Origin: Pseudomonadota bacterium
GTDB lineage: Bacteria; Pseudomonadota; Alphaproteobacteria; Caulobacterales; Caulobacteraceae
Length of the DNA stretch: 34,645 nt
Reading direction: 5' to 3'
NCBI GenBank assembly: GCA_023424215.1
Contig: JAFAEC010000019.1
Location: forward strand, 1-34,645
This document shows, one piece after another, positions 20,919 through 29,695 of the stretch. Both the position numbers and the translations under genes were made by a program. Under the pieces are notes generated by a model. That model saw only the letters and a list, made by a program, of their open reading frames with translations. It ran no database searches and was not told the origin of the DNA. The first letter of the stretch is position 1. Every line of letters begins with the position of its first letter.

Positions 20919-23777
20919 CTAGCGCAGGGAGGCGCTGTCGAGGTTCAGCTCCGACAGCGGGATGACCTCGACGCTCGGATATTTCGCGCGCAGCCCGTCG
21001 ATGAACACCGAGGCGTCGCCGACGATCACCAGGCTGGCGCGGTCCGCCGGCAGGTGTTCGGCGAAGGCCGCCTGGACCTGGGCCGGCGTCACCGCCCGCA
21101 CCCGGTCGGCGTATTCCGCCAGCTCGCTCATCGGCAGGTCGTAGAGCGCCAGCTCGGCCACCAGGCCGCCGAGGCCGTCGACCGTCTCCAGCGACCGGCC
21201 GAAGCCGCCGATCAGGGTGGCCCGGCGCGGCGCGAGCTCGGCCGCCGTCGGCTCCGAGGCGCCCATGCGGGCGAGTTCGGCGAGGATCAGATCGGCCACC
21301 TCGACGGCGGTCTCGTTCTTGGTCTGGGTCGAGGCCGTGAAGGCGCCCTCGTCCTCGCGCACGCCGAGGCCGGCCCGTGCGCCGTAGCTGAGGCCCCGCT
21401 CGATGCGGATCTCCTGGTTCAGGCGCGAGGAGAAGCCGCCGCCCAGCAGGGTGTTGCCCAGCACCAGCGGGAAGAAGTCGGCGTCGTTGCGGCCGACGCT
21501 GCGCATGGCCGCGACCACCGCCGCCTGTCCGGCGCCCGGCTGGTCGATCACCACCACCCGCGGCGGGAGGTCAGGGCCGGCCTTGTCGGCCAGCGCCGGC
21601 GCGGCCCCGGCCGGATCGCGCCAGTCGCCGAAGGCCTGCTCGGCCAGGGCCCGGGCCTCGGTCGCGTCGATGTCGCCCGAGAACACCAGCGTCGCCTGCG
21701 ACGGCCGGTACAGCGCCGCATGGAAGGCCGACACATCGCCGGTCGTGATCGCCGGCACGCTGTCCAGCGTTCCGCCGCCCGGCGCCGCGTAGGGCGCGTC
21801 GCCATAGACCACCCGGCCGACCGACTGGCCGGCCACCGAGCCGGGCTGGCTCAGCGCCACCCGCAGCCCGTCGAGGGTCTGGGACTGCTGCCGCTCCAGC
21901 TCTTCGGCGGCGAAGGCCGGATTGCGCACGAGATCGGCCATCAGCGCCAAGGTTTCGTCGAACACGTCCTTCGGCGCATTGGCGTAGACATTGGTGAAGT
22001 CCGAGCCGGAGCCGGCCCCGACGCTCGCGCCCAGTTGTTCGAGGGCGGTGGCGATTTCCGGGGCCGAGCGGGTGGCGGTGCCCTGGGTCAGCAGGGCGGC
22101 GGTCATCGCCGCCACGCCGGGCTTGCCGGCGGGATCGTTGGCCGAGCCGGCGTCGAAGTTGAGCCGCGCCGAGACCAGCGGCAGGCCGTCGGTCGGCGCG
22201 ACCAGCACGCGCATGCCGTTGCCCAGCCGGAAGTCGGCGATGGCCGGCGTCGCCGGCGACACCTCGGGCCCGGCCTCGGGCAGGCGGGCGCGCTCGGCCT
22301 CGGGCAGCAGGCTGGCCACCGGCCGCGCCGGCGCCAGGTCGGCCACCGTCACCGGCGCATCGACGTTCATGTTCTGCACGCTCGCCGGGTTCTGCTCGTC
22401 GGCGGGCAGGTAGTTGATGGTGATCTGGCGCTGCGGCGTCAGATAGCGTTGCGCCACCCGCTGCACGTCGGCCGCCGTCACCGCCTGGATCTCGGCGATC
22501 TCGCGGTCCGCCGCCGTCGGGTCGCCGGTCATGATCAGGGCCATGCCCAGGGTCGTGGCGCGGTCCTCGACGCTCTCGCGGCCGCGCAGCGCGTTGGCGA
22601 CCAGTTCGTTCTTGGCCTCAGCCAGTTCAGCCGCCGTCACCGGCTCGTCCCGCAGGCGGGCGACCTCGGCCTCCAGCGCCGCCTTGCCTTCCTCGACCGG
22701 CTGCCCCTGGGCCATGATGGCGTAGGCGGTCAGGTTGCCGGCCTGCTGGGCGAAGTCCGGGCTGGAGCTGGCCTGGGCGGCGATCTGCTGCTGATAGACC
22801 AGCGAGCGATACAGCCGGCTGCTCTCCCCGGTCGACAGGATGCCGTCCAGAACCGTCAGCGCGGCCCGGTCCTCATGGGCGTAGGGCACCGTGTTCCACG
22901 CCAGCGTCACCGCCGGCAGCGGCACGTTGGGCGCGTAGTAGGTCGCCGAGCGCGGGCCGGCGGGTTCCGGCTCGCTCACCGCATTGGTCGGCAGCGGGGT
23001 GGACGGCCGCTGCAGCGGCGCGAAATACTGGTCGACCCACCCGTCCAGCTGCGCCTGGTCGAAATTGCCCGCCACGATCAGGATGGCGTTGTCCGGACGG
23101 TAGTAGGTAGCGTGGAAGCGCAGCACGTCCTCGAGGGTCGAGGAGTCCAGCTCCTCGATCGAGCCGATGCCGGGGCGCCGGTAGGGGTGGTCCTGGTAGA
23201 TGGTCTGCGGCGCGAACAGGCCGAACAGCCGGCCGTAGGGGCTGGCGAGGATGCGCTGGCGGTATTCCTCCTTCACCACGTCGCGCTCGGACACGAAGGT
23301 CGGTTCGTCCACGACCAGCGAGCCCATGCGATCAGCCTCGGCGAACAGGATCCGCTCGAGGTGATTGGCCGGCACCACCTCGTAGTAGGCGGTCACGTCG
23401 TCGGCGGTGAAGGCGTTGTTCATGCCGCCGACGTCCTCGGTGAGCCGATCGAAGCTCTCCGTCGGCATGTTCTTCGTGGCCTTGAACATCAGGTGTTCGA
23501 ACAGGTGGGCGAAACCCGAACGCCCGGCCGGATCGTCCTTGGAGCCCACGCGGTACCAGACCTGCACCGTCACGTTGGAGGTCGAGGCGTCGCGCGCCGA
23601 ATAGACCTCCATGCCGTTGGCCAGCACCCGGCGGGTGAAGCCCAGCGGCGGCACCTCGACGGCGGCCTGGGCCGGGGCGGCGGCGGCGGCAGGGACCAAG
23701 GTATCGGCGACGGCCGCGGCCGGCAGTCCCAGCAGCAGGGCGGAGGCGGCGACGGACAGGATCAGGCGGCTCTTCAT
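20919..23777 (-). CDS. M16-family zinc peptidase, two-domain, periplasmic
   Basis: The 952-residue protein has a Sec signal peptide (residues 1-25) and two M16 halves. The N-terminal half carries the inverted zinc motif HxxEH (His91, Glu94, His95) with a downstream Glu at 170/171 (VVKEEYRQ), so it should be catalytic. The C-terminal half, from about residue 520, begins LGNGMRVLVAPTDGLPLV but lacks HxxEH, so it is a structural partner domain. This pitrilysin-like pair fused in one chain is common in alphaproteobacteria. The ATG at 23777 was preferred over 23801 because it starts directly on the signal peptide. Substrates are probably periplasmic peptides. Confidence 0.92.
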   Translation of the reverse strand: MKSRLILSVAASALLLGLPAAAVADTLVPAAAAAPAQAAVEVPPLGFTRRVLANGMEVYSARDASTSNVTVQVWYRVGSKDDPAGRSGFAHLFEHLMFKATKNMPTESFDRLTEDVGGMNNAFTADDVTAYYEVVPANHLERILFAEADRMGSLVVDEPTFVSERDVVKEEYRQRILASPYGRLFGLFAPQTIYQDHPYRRPGIGSIEELDSSTLEDVLRFHATYYRPDNAILIVAGNFDQAQLDGWVDQYFAPLQRPSTPLPTNAVSEPEPAGPRSATYYAPNVPLPAVTLAWNTVPYAHEDRAALTVLDGILSTGESSRLYRSLVYQQQIAAQASSSPDFAQQAGNLTAYAIMAQGQPVEEGKAALEAEVARLRDEPVTAAELAEAKNELVANALRGRESVEDRATTLGMALIMTGDPTAADREIAEIQAVTAADVQRVAQRYLTPQRQITINYLPADEQNPASVQNMNVDAPVTVADLAPARPVASLLPEAERARLPEAGPEVSPATPAIADFRLGNGMRVLVAPTDGLPLVSARLNFDAGSANDPAGKPGVAAMTAALLTQGTATRSAPEIATALEQLGASVGAGSGSDFTNVYANAPKDVFDETLALMADLVRNPAFAAEELERQQSQTLDGLRVALSQPGSVAGQSVGRVVYGDAPYAAPGGGTLDSVPAITTGDVSAFHAALYRPSQATLVFSGDIDATEARALAEQAFGDWRDPAGAAPALADKAGPDLPPRVVVIDQPGAGQAAVVAAMRSVGRNDADFFPLVLGNTLLGGGFSSRLNQEIRIERGLSYGARAGLGVREDEGAFTASTQTKNETAVEVADLILAELARMGASEPTAAELAPRRATLIGGFGRSLETVDGLGGLVAELALYDLPMSELAEYADRVRAVTPAQVQAAFAEHLPADRASLVIVGDASVFIDGLRAKYPSVEVIPLSELNLDSASLR

Positions 23778-23863
23778 GGACGGGCTCCGGGCGCGAAACA
23801 TCGGCGCCGGACCCTATCAGGGCGGAATCCCGACCTGCACCTTACGGACTCGTAATGTCGCGC

Positions 23864-24751
23864 TCAGTCGAGCTTCAGCGCCTCGGCCAGCAGCCTGGCC
23901 TCGGCGGCGCGGCTGGAGCCGGTGCGCCACGCGACGACGATCTCGCGTCGCGGAGCCCTGGCCGAGATCGGCCGCACCACCACCCCCGGCGCATCCGCCA
24001 GCCCGGCCCGAACCGCCATCTCGGGCAGGAAGCTGACTCCCAGACCGGATGACACCATCTGCACCAGGGTGTGCAGGCTGGTGGCGGCGAAGACGTCGTC
24101 GCCCTTGGGCGCCTCGATGTTGCAGGCGGCCAGAGCCTGGTCGCGCAGGCAGTGGCCGTCCTCCAGCAGGATCAGGTCGTCGGCCTTCAGCGATCCCGGC
24201 GCGATCGGCCCCTCGCCCGCCAGCGCATGGCCGGCCGGGGCGGCGGCGAGGATCTCGTCGTCGCCGATGCGCGCGTGGTCCACGCCGTGCGCGGTGTAGG
24301 GCAAGGCGATCACCGCCGCGTCCAGATGGCCGGCCTTCAGCGCCGCCACCAGCCGCGGCGTCAGGTCCTCGCGGATGAACAGGCGCAGCTTCGGATAGGC
24401 CTCGCGCAGGCCGGGCAGTCGGGCCGGCAGCAGGAAGGGCGCCACGGTCGGGATCACGCCCAGACGGAAGCGGCCGGACAGGGGCTTGCCGGCGTTGCGC
24501 GCCGCCTCGACCAGGTCCTCGGTGCGCGCCAGCACGTCCTCGGCCCGGCGCACGGCCTCAGCCCCGACGGCGGTCAGCTGCACATTGCCGCGGGTGCGCT
24601 CGACCACCGGCGCGCCGAGGATCTTCTCCAGTTCCTGCACCCCGGCCGACAGGGCCGGCTGGCTGACATGCGCCGCCTCGGCGGCGCGGCTGAACGAGGC
24701 GTGCTCGGCGAGAAGCTTGAGGTAGTGAAGCTGGCGAAGGGTCGGAAGCAT
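23864..24751 (-). CDS. oxyR: Peroxide-sensing LysR-type regulator OxyR
   Basis: A 295-residue LysR-family protein: winged helix-turn-helix in the first 60 residues (SFSRAAEAAHVSQPALS) and a substrate-binding domain. The EDGHCLRDQALAAC segment contains Cys201 and Cys210, with the nine-residue spacing of the redox pair Cys199/Cys208 of E. coli OxyR, and the following FAATSLHTLVQMVSSGLGVSFLP also matches OxyR. It should activate katG and related genes when oxidised by hydrogen peroxide. It lies 128 bases downstream of katG on the same strand, and an OxyR-type dyad sits 10 bases before its start. Confidence 0.93.
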   Translation of the reverse strand: MLPTLRQLHYLKLLAEHASFSRAAEAAHVSQPALSAGVQELEKILGAPVVERTRGNVQLTAVGAEAVRRAEDVLARTEDLVEAARNAGKPLSGRFRLGVIPTVAPFLLPARLPGLREAYPKLRLFIREDLTPRLVAALKAGHLDAAVIALPYTAHGVDHARIGDDEILAAAPAGHALAGEGPIAPGSLKADDLILLEDGHCLRDQALAACNIEAPKGDDVFAATSLHTLVQMVSSGLGVSFLPEMAVRAGLADAPGVVVRPISARAPRREIVVAWRTGSSRAAEARLLAEALKLD

Positions 24752-24760
24752 GCGGCCGAC

Positions 24761-24775
24761 ATAGGTCTTTCCTAT
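24761..24775. promoter_or_regulatory. OxyR/LysR-type operator dyad upstream of oxyR
   Basis: ATAG-N7-CTAT, with ATAG at 24761-24764 and CTAT at 24772-24775, matches the half-site of the E. coli OxyR motif (ATAG-N7-CTAT repeated) exactly in sequence and spacing. The second half-site is not recognisable. It also contains the T-N11-A of LysR regulators. The position beside the oxyR start suggests autoregulation; this is inference. Confidence 0.6.
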
Positions 24776-24879
24776 GCCGACAGCAAAGGCCGATTGAACC
24801 CTTTTATCCTCCGCCCGCCGCGGCCTCGACCGGCCGCCGACGCCGAAGCGCCCGCGGCCGGTCCCGGGGAGGAGCCCGC

Positions 24880-27114
24880 TCAGGCGGCCCGCCGCTGCGG
24901 CCGCGCCAGATCGAAGCGGTCGGCGTCCATCACCTGGGTCCAGGCCCGGATGAAGTCGCGGACGAACTTTCCGCCGGCGTCAGACGCCGCATAGACCTCG
25001 GACAGGGCCCGCAGCTGGGAGTTGGAGCCGAACACCAGATCGGTGCGGGTGGCGGTCCACTTCTCCGCGTCGGTCTTGCGGCAGGTGCCGACGAAGACCT
25101 CGTCGCCGCGGTCCTCGACCTGCTTCCACGCCGTGCCCATGTCGAGCAGGTTGACGAAGAAGTCGTTGGTCAACTGGCCCGGCCGGTCGGTCAGCACGCC
25201 GTGCTTCGAGCCGCCGTGGTTGGCGCCCAGCACGCGCAGGCCGCCGACCAGCGCCGTCATCTGCGGGGCGGTCAGGCCCAGCAGCTGCGAGCGGTCGATC
25301 AGCAGTTCCTCGGTCGGCACGCTGAACCGCACACTCAGGTAGTTGCGGAAGCCGTCGGCCCTGGGCTCAAGCACGTCGAAGCTGTCGGCGTCGGTCTGCT
25401 CGGCCGAGGCGTCGGTGCGGCCCGGGGTGAACGGAACCTCGACCTCGTGACCCGCGGCCTTCGCGGCCTGCTCGACGCCGACGGAGCCGCCCAGAACGAT
25501 CAGGTCGGCCAGCGACACCTTCTTGCCGCCGGTCGCCGAACCGTCGAAGTCGGCCTTGATCCGCTCGTAGGTCTTCAGCACCCGGTCCAGTTCGGCCGGC
25601 TCGTTGACCTCCCAGTTGCGTTGCGGCTCCAGCCGGATGCGGCCGCCGTTGGCCCCGCCGCGGTGGTCCGAGCAGCGGTAGGTCGAGGCCGAGGCCCAGG
25701 CGGTCTTGACCAGGTCGGCCACCGACAGCCCGCTCTCGGCGATCCGCCGCTTCAGCGTCGCCACGTCGGCGGCGTCGATCGGCGCGTAGTCCGCCTCGGG
25801 GATCGGGTCCTGCCAGATCAGGTCCTCCGCGGGCACTTCCGGCCCGAGGTAGCGCGCCTTCGGTCCCATGTCGCGGTGGCACAGCTTGAACCAGGCGCGG
25901 GCGAAGGCGTCGGCGAACTGGTCCGGGTTGCGGTAGAAGCGCTCGGCGATCTCGCGGTACTTGGGGTCGACCTTGAAGGCCATGTCGGCCGTGGTCATCA
26001 TCGTCGGAACGCGCTTCGCCGGATTGTGCGCGGCCGGCGCCATGTCCTCGGCCTTCTGGTCCTTCGGCTGCCACTGCCACGCGCCGGCCGGGCTCTTCAC
26101 CAGCTCGTAGTCGTAGTCCAGCAGCATGCGGAAGTAGTTCATCGACCAGCGGATCGGCGTCGGCGTCCAGGCGCCCTCGAGGCCCGAGGTGATGGTGTGG
26201 TCGCCGATGCCGCTCTCATGCGTGCTGTGCCAGCCGAGACCCTGCTGGGCGATGTCCGACCCTTCAGGCTCCGCCCCGACCTTGGAGGCGTCGCCCGCGC
26301 CATGGCACTTGCCGAAGGTGTGGCCGCCGGCGGTCAGGGCGAGGGTCTCCTCGTCGTTCATGCCCATGCGCGAGAAGGTCTCGCGGATGTCGCGCGCCGA
26401 CAGCAGCGGATCGGGCTTGCCGCCCGGCCCCTCCGGATTCACGTAGATCAGGCCCATCTGGATGGCGGCCAGCGGGTTCTCCAGCGCCTTGCCGGACTCC
26501 TCGTCGATCCGGGTCTCGCCGAGCCACTGCTCCTCCGAGCCCCAGTAGATGTCCTTCATCGGCTCCCAGATGTCCTTCCGGCCGCCGCCGAAGCCGAACA
26601 CCGGCCCGCCCATGCTCTCGATCGCGACATTGCCGGCCATGATCATCAGGTCGGCCCAGGACAGCTTCTCGCCGTACTTCTGCTTGACCGGCCAGAGCAG
26701 CCGGCGGGCCTTGTCGAGGTTGGCGTTGTCCGGCCAGCTGTTCAGGGGGGCGAAGCGCTGCGAGCCCGAGGTGGCGCCGCCGCGGCCGTCGCCGGTCCGG
26801 TAGGTGCCGGCCGAGTGCCAGGCCATGCGGATGAAGAACGGGCCGTAGTGGCCGTAGTCCGCCGGCCACCACGGCTGGCTGTCGGTCATCAGGGCGGTGA
26901 GGTCGCGCTTCACTGCCTCGTAGTCCAGCGACTGGAAGGCCTCGCCGTAATCGAAGTCGTCCCCCATCGGATCGCCCGACTTGCCGTGCTGGTGAAGAAT
27001 TTCCAGCGACAGCTGGTTCGGCCACCAGTCGCGGTTGCTGCGGCCGAGCAGCGACCTGAGCGCGGCCGGCTCCTTCTTCGGGTCGCTCAGCGGGCTTCCA
27101 GCGGATCCGTCCAT
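24880..27114 (-). CDS. katG: Catalase-peroxidase
   Basis: The 744-residue bifunctional haem enzyme decomposes hydrogen peroxide and acts as a peroxidase. Distal residues Arg96, Trp99 and His100 (RMAWHSAGTYR) are present, as are the Tyr of GLIYVNPEGP and the Met of FSRMGMND that join Trp99 in the Met-Tyr-Trp adduct, and the proximal histidine motif GGHTFGKCHGAG. The C-terminal half is the usual inactive duplicate domain. The ATG has AGGAGG as ribosome binding site. It is followed by oxyR on the same strand, and an inverted repeat lies upstream at 27172-27187. Confidence 0.97.
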   Translation of the reverse strand: MDGSAGSPLSDPKKEPAALRSLLGRSNRDWWPNQLSLEILHQHGKSGDPMGDDFDYGEAFQSLDYEAVKRDLTALMTDSQPWWPADYGHYGPFFIRMAWHSAGTYRTGDGRGGATSGSQRFAPLNSWPDNANLDKARRLLWPVKQKYGEKLSWADLMIMAGNVAIESMGGPVFGFGGGRKDIWEPMKDIYWGSEEQWLGETRIDEESGKALENPLAAIQMGLIYVNPEGPGGKPDPLLSARDIRETFSRMGMNDEETLALTAGGHTFGKCHGAGDASKVGAEPEGSDIAQQGLGWHSTHESGIGDHTITSGLEGAWTPTPIRWSMNYFRMLLDYDYELVKSPAGAWQWQPKDQKAEDMAPAAHNPAKRVPTMMTTADMAFKVDPKYREIAERFYRNPDQFADAFARAWFKLCHRDMGPKARYLGPEVPAEDLIWQDPIPEADYAPIDAADVATLKRRIAESGLSVADLVKTAWASASTYRCSDHRGGANGGRIRLEPQRNWEVNEPAELDRVLKTYERIKADFDGSATGGKKVSLADLIVLGGSVGVEQAAKAAGHEVEVPFTPGRTDASAEQTDADSFDVLEPRADGFRNYLSVRFSVPTEELLIDRSQLLGLTAPQMTALVGGLRVLGANHGGSKHGVLTDRPGQLTNDFFVNLLDMGTAWKQVEDRGDEVFVGTCRKTDAEKWTATRTDLVFGSNSQLRALSEVYAASDAGGKFVRDFIRAWTQVMDADRFDLARPQRRAA

Positions 27115-27171
27115 GGCTTTCCTCCTCTATCGGGTTTGAGGAGCCAGCCTGTGCCCGGCAGCGGACGAAGT

Positions 27172-27187
27172 AAAATCGATAGATTTT
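27172..27187. promoter_or_regulatory. Inverted repeat upstream of katG
   Basis: AAAATC at 27172-27177 and GATTTT at 27182-27187 form a perfect 6-bp dyad with the 4-base centre GATA, in an AT-rich island 58-73 bases before the katG start. It does not match the OxyR consensus well. It could be an operator or part of the katG promoter, and also lies 20 bases before the end of the minus-strand EcsC gene's 3' side. Confidence 0.35.
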
Positions 27188-27207
27188 GTTCTCGCCAGCA
27201 GCGCGGC

Positions 27208-28008
27208 TTATGAAGCGACCTCCGAGAACCAGCGCATCCGGCAGGCCATCATCGCCGTCTCGCCCAGCCGGTCGACCAGCCGCCAGTTGACCACCGCCCC
27301 GATCGGCGCCCCGACCACCGGGATCAGCTGCGCCATTTTCGCCAGATCGATGTAGTCCCGGTACTCCTGCTGGAAGAGCCGCCAGTCGTAGTCGGCGACC
27401 TGCGCCGCCCCGGTCCCCCCGATCCAGTCCTCCAGCGCCGCCAGGGCCTCGGGCCGCCGCTGCGCGCTCGCGAAGGCGAGGTGGAAGACATGCAGCAGGA
27501 ACAGCCGCTCCCGCGGCGACCCGCCGCCCCAGCCATAAACCGAGACGATGTCGGCCAGCATCCGCACCTTGATCGCCATCAGGGCCGGAAAATCGGCCGC
27601 GGCCAGCACGAAGCCGCCCGCCCCGGCCACCCCGCCCTCGACGCCGGCCGTGTTCCGATAAGTCCGGATCAGGGCCCGCACCCTCGCCTCGCGCGCCGCC
27701 AGCGAGCCGCCCGCCGGCGGCCGGACGTTGAGAACCTCCGAGCCGGTCAGAATGCCCCTCGTCATCGCCTCCACGCCCGAGGTGACGATGGCGTGGACCC
27801 GTTCGGGGATGGCCCGGTTGATCCGCGCCTGCGTGGCCCGCGAGGCGCGGTCCCACAAACCCGGGCGCTTCAGCACCCTGGCCCGCCACGCCTCCAGCTC
27901 GGCGCGGATGGCGCCCTCGTCGGCGACGGTCAGCAGCCCCTCCGGCACATCCTCGGGGGAAACCATCTCGGGCAGGGTTTCGCGGGGGCTCTCGGGTGGT
28001 CGGGCCAT
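27208..28008 (-). CDS. EcsC family protein
   Basis: A 266-residue protein of the EcsC family. The core GVEGGVAGAGGFVLAAADFPALMAIKVRML (around 125-155) is the conserved glycine/alanine-rich amphipathic stretch, followed by IVSVYGW, and PVVGAPIGAVVNWRLVDRLGETAMMACRMR near the C-terminus, which is the family's other signature. The name derives from the third gene of the Bacillus ecs locus, but function is unknown and there is no ABC transporter here. The frame is open to 28032; ATG at 28008 has GGAGAG upstream and was preferred. It lies upstream of katG on the same strand. Confidence 0.85.
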   Translation of the reverse strand: MARPPESPRETLPEMVSPEDVPEGLLTVADEGAIRAELEAWRARVLKRPGLWDRASRATQARINRAIPERVHAIVTSGVEAMTRGILTGSEVLNVRPPAGGSLAAREARVRALIRTYRNTAGVEGGVAGAGGFVLAAADFPALMAIKVRMLADIVSVYGWGGGSPRERLFLLHVFHLAFASAQRRPEALAALEDWIGGTGAAQVADYDWRLFQQEYRDYIDLAKMAQLIPVVGAPIGAVVNWRLVDRLGETAMMACRMRWFSEVAS

Positions 28009-28122
28009 GCACTCTCCGTGACGCGGCGTCACGGTTGCAGGGTCGCGCCGCCGGGTCTAGACCCCCGGGCGACCGCGGTTTCGCAACCGCTACCCTCCCA
28101 TTCCTCCCGGAGACGAAGACCC

Positions 28123-29085
28123 ATGGCTCGCGCGAAGATCGCCCTCATCGGGGCCGGCATGATCGGCGGCACCCTGGCCCACATCTGCGCCCGCGAGGCG
28201 CTGGGCGACGTGATCCTGTTCGACATCGCCGAGGGCACGCCGCAGGGCAAGGGGCTGGACATCGCCGAGGCCACAGCCGTGTTCGGCCAGGACGTGGCCC
28301 TGAAGGGCGCCAACGACTACGCCGACATCGCCGGCGCCGACGTCTGCATCGTCACCGCCGGGGTGCCGCGCAAGCCGGGCATGAGCCGCGACGACCTGAT
28401 CGGCATCAATCTGAAGGTGATGAAGGCGGTTGGCGAGGGCATTGCCAAGCACGCCCCCAACGCCTTCGTGATCTGCATCACCAACCCGCTCGACGCCATG
28501 GTCTGGGCGCTGCAGAAGTTTTCGGGCCTGCCGAAGGAGAAGGTCGTCGGCATGGCCGGCGTGCTCGACTCGGCGCGCTTCGCCTACTTCCTCGCCGAGA
28601 AGACCGGCGTCTCGGTGCAGGACATCCACGCCTGGACCCTGGGCGGCCACGGCGACGACATGGTGCCGATGGTGCGCCACTCGACCATCGGCGGCCTGCC
28701 GCTGCCGGACGCGGTGAACGCCGGCTTCATGAGCCAGGCCGACCTCGACGCCATCGTCGAACGCACCCGCAAGGGCGGCGGCGAGATCGTCGCCCTGCTC
28801 AAGACCGGCTCGGCCTTCTACGCCCCGGCCGAGAGCGCCATCGCCATGGCCCGCTCCTACCTGCTGGACCAGAAGCGTGTCCTGCCCTGCGCCGTGTGGG
28901 TGTCGGGCGAGTACGGCCTCAACGATCTCTACGTCGGCCTGCCGGCCCTGATCGGTGCCGGCGGAGTGGAGAAGATCGTCGAGTTCACCACCACCGAGGA
29001 CGAGAAGGCCATGCTGGCCAAGTCGGTCGACTCGGTGAAGGGTCTGATCGAGGCCTGCAAGCAGCAGGACGCCTCGCTGGCCTGA
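28123..29085 (+). CDS. mdh: Malate dehydrogenase (NAD)
   Basis: A 320-residue LDH-like malate dehydrogenase of the TCA cycle, oxidising malate to oxaloacetate. The Rossmann motif GAGMIGGTLAH (10-20), the mobile-loop VPRKPGMSRDD with Arg83 (malate specificity) and Arg89, ITNPLDAMV, the DSARFAYF segment with Asp150 and Arg152, and catalytic His176 in GGHGDDMVP are intact. ATG at 28123 is the first start giving the family N-terminus. It is followed by a strong hairpin terminator, so probably ends its transcript. Confidence 0.96.
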   Translation: MARAKIALIGAGMIGGTLAHICAREALGDVILFDIAEGTPQGKGLDIAEATAVFGQDVALKGANDYADIAGADVCIVTAGVPRKPGMSRDDLIGINLKVMKAVGEGIAKHAPNAFVICITNPLDAMVWALQKFSGLPKEKVVGMAGVLDSARFAYFLAEKTGVSVQDIHAWTLGGHGDDMVPMVRHSTIGGLPLPDAVNAGFMSQADLDAIVERTRKGGGEIVALLKTGSAFYAPAESAIAMARSYLLDQKRVLPCAVWVSGEYGLNDLYVGLPALIGAGGVEKIVEFTTTEDEKAMLAKSVDSVKGLIEACKQQDASLA

Positions 29086-29114
29086 GCCGCCGGTCCGCCG
29101 TCGGGTCGCAAGAT

Positions 29115-29146
29115 AAAGGGGCCGCGGAGCGATCCGCGGCCCTTTT
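29115..29146. terminator. Rho-independent terminator after mdh (bidirectional)
   Basis: A 14-bp stem (29115-29128 pairing with 29133-29146, all pairs standard except one G-U) closes on a GCGA loop, a GNRA tetraloop. It ends in TTTTCT on the plus strand, and the minus strand ends in a shorter TTTATCTT. It lies between convergent mdh and the YbjN-like gene, whose TAG follows at 29147-29149, so it can serve both. Confidence 0.85.
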
Positions 29147-29641
29147 CTATTGGGCGGGCGCCGCCGGCAGGTAGCCGACGTGCCGCGCGAACTCGGGCAG
29201 CATGCCCACCCACACGGCGGTGGGATCGGTCAGCTGGTCGACGCCGCCCGGCTGGAGCAGCAGGTCGTACTGGACCACCGCCGTCCCCGGCTCGCCCGCC
29301 GCGCCCGGCGCGTGAAAGGCCTTGAGGAACCGGCGCTCGCGGTTCCAGTCGTTGACCATCCCGGACGTGATGGTCTCGTTGCTGAAACTGGCCGAGTACT
29401 GCAGGTCCGCGCAGACGTCGTTGCGACAGCCGTAGAAGAACACCAGCCAGGTCAGGTCGCCGTCGCGAACGGTCAGCCAGACCTCGTCGCCCTGGCGCTG
29501 CACCGGCTCGACCTCCCCGCCCTTGGAGGCGATCCACGCCCCCACGTCGGCGATGGCCAGCCCCGGCTCCGGGGCGGTCTGGGCCGCGGCGGGGGCGGCG
29601 AGGGTCATGGCGGCGGCGACGGCGGCGAGGCTACGGATCAT
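29147..29641 (-). CDS. Secreted YbjN-domain-like protein
   Basis: The 164-residue product starts with a Sec signal peptide (residues 1-20, AAPAAAQ cleavage area). The mature part has a pattern resembling the YbjN family: GWLxxRDGDLTWLVFFYGCRNDVCADLQYSASF-like core (about 60-95), then NDWNRERRFLKAF, typical of alphaproteobacterial YbjN-domain proteins. Cys near 80 and 86 could pair. Start at 29641 has GGGAGA upstream. Function unknown; periplasmic location inferred. Confidence 0.75.
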   Translation of the reverse strand: MIRSLAAVAAAMTLAAPAAAQTAPEPGLAIADVGAWIASKGGEVEPVQRQGDEVWLTVRDGDLTWLVFFYGCRNDVCADLQYSASFSNETITSGMVNDWNRERRFLKAFHAPGAAGEPGTAVVQYDLLLQPGGVDQLTDPTAVWVGMLPEFARHVGYLPAAPAQ

Positions 29642-29695
29642 GCGGGTCTCCCTGGGGGGCGAAGCCAAGCCCGCGGGCGCGGCGAAAGCAAGGCC

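Noticed and set aside
21054..23855. A 933-codon plus-strand frame antisense to the M16 peptidase
   Set aside because: Low-complexity Arg/His-rich translation; the minus strand encodes a full M16 protease with signal peptide and HxxEH.
25201..27213. A 670-codon plus-strand frame antisense to katG
   Set aside because: KatG on the minus strand is complete with all haem-pocket residues, so this is a codon-bias shadow.
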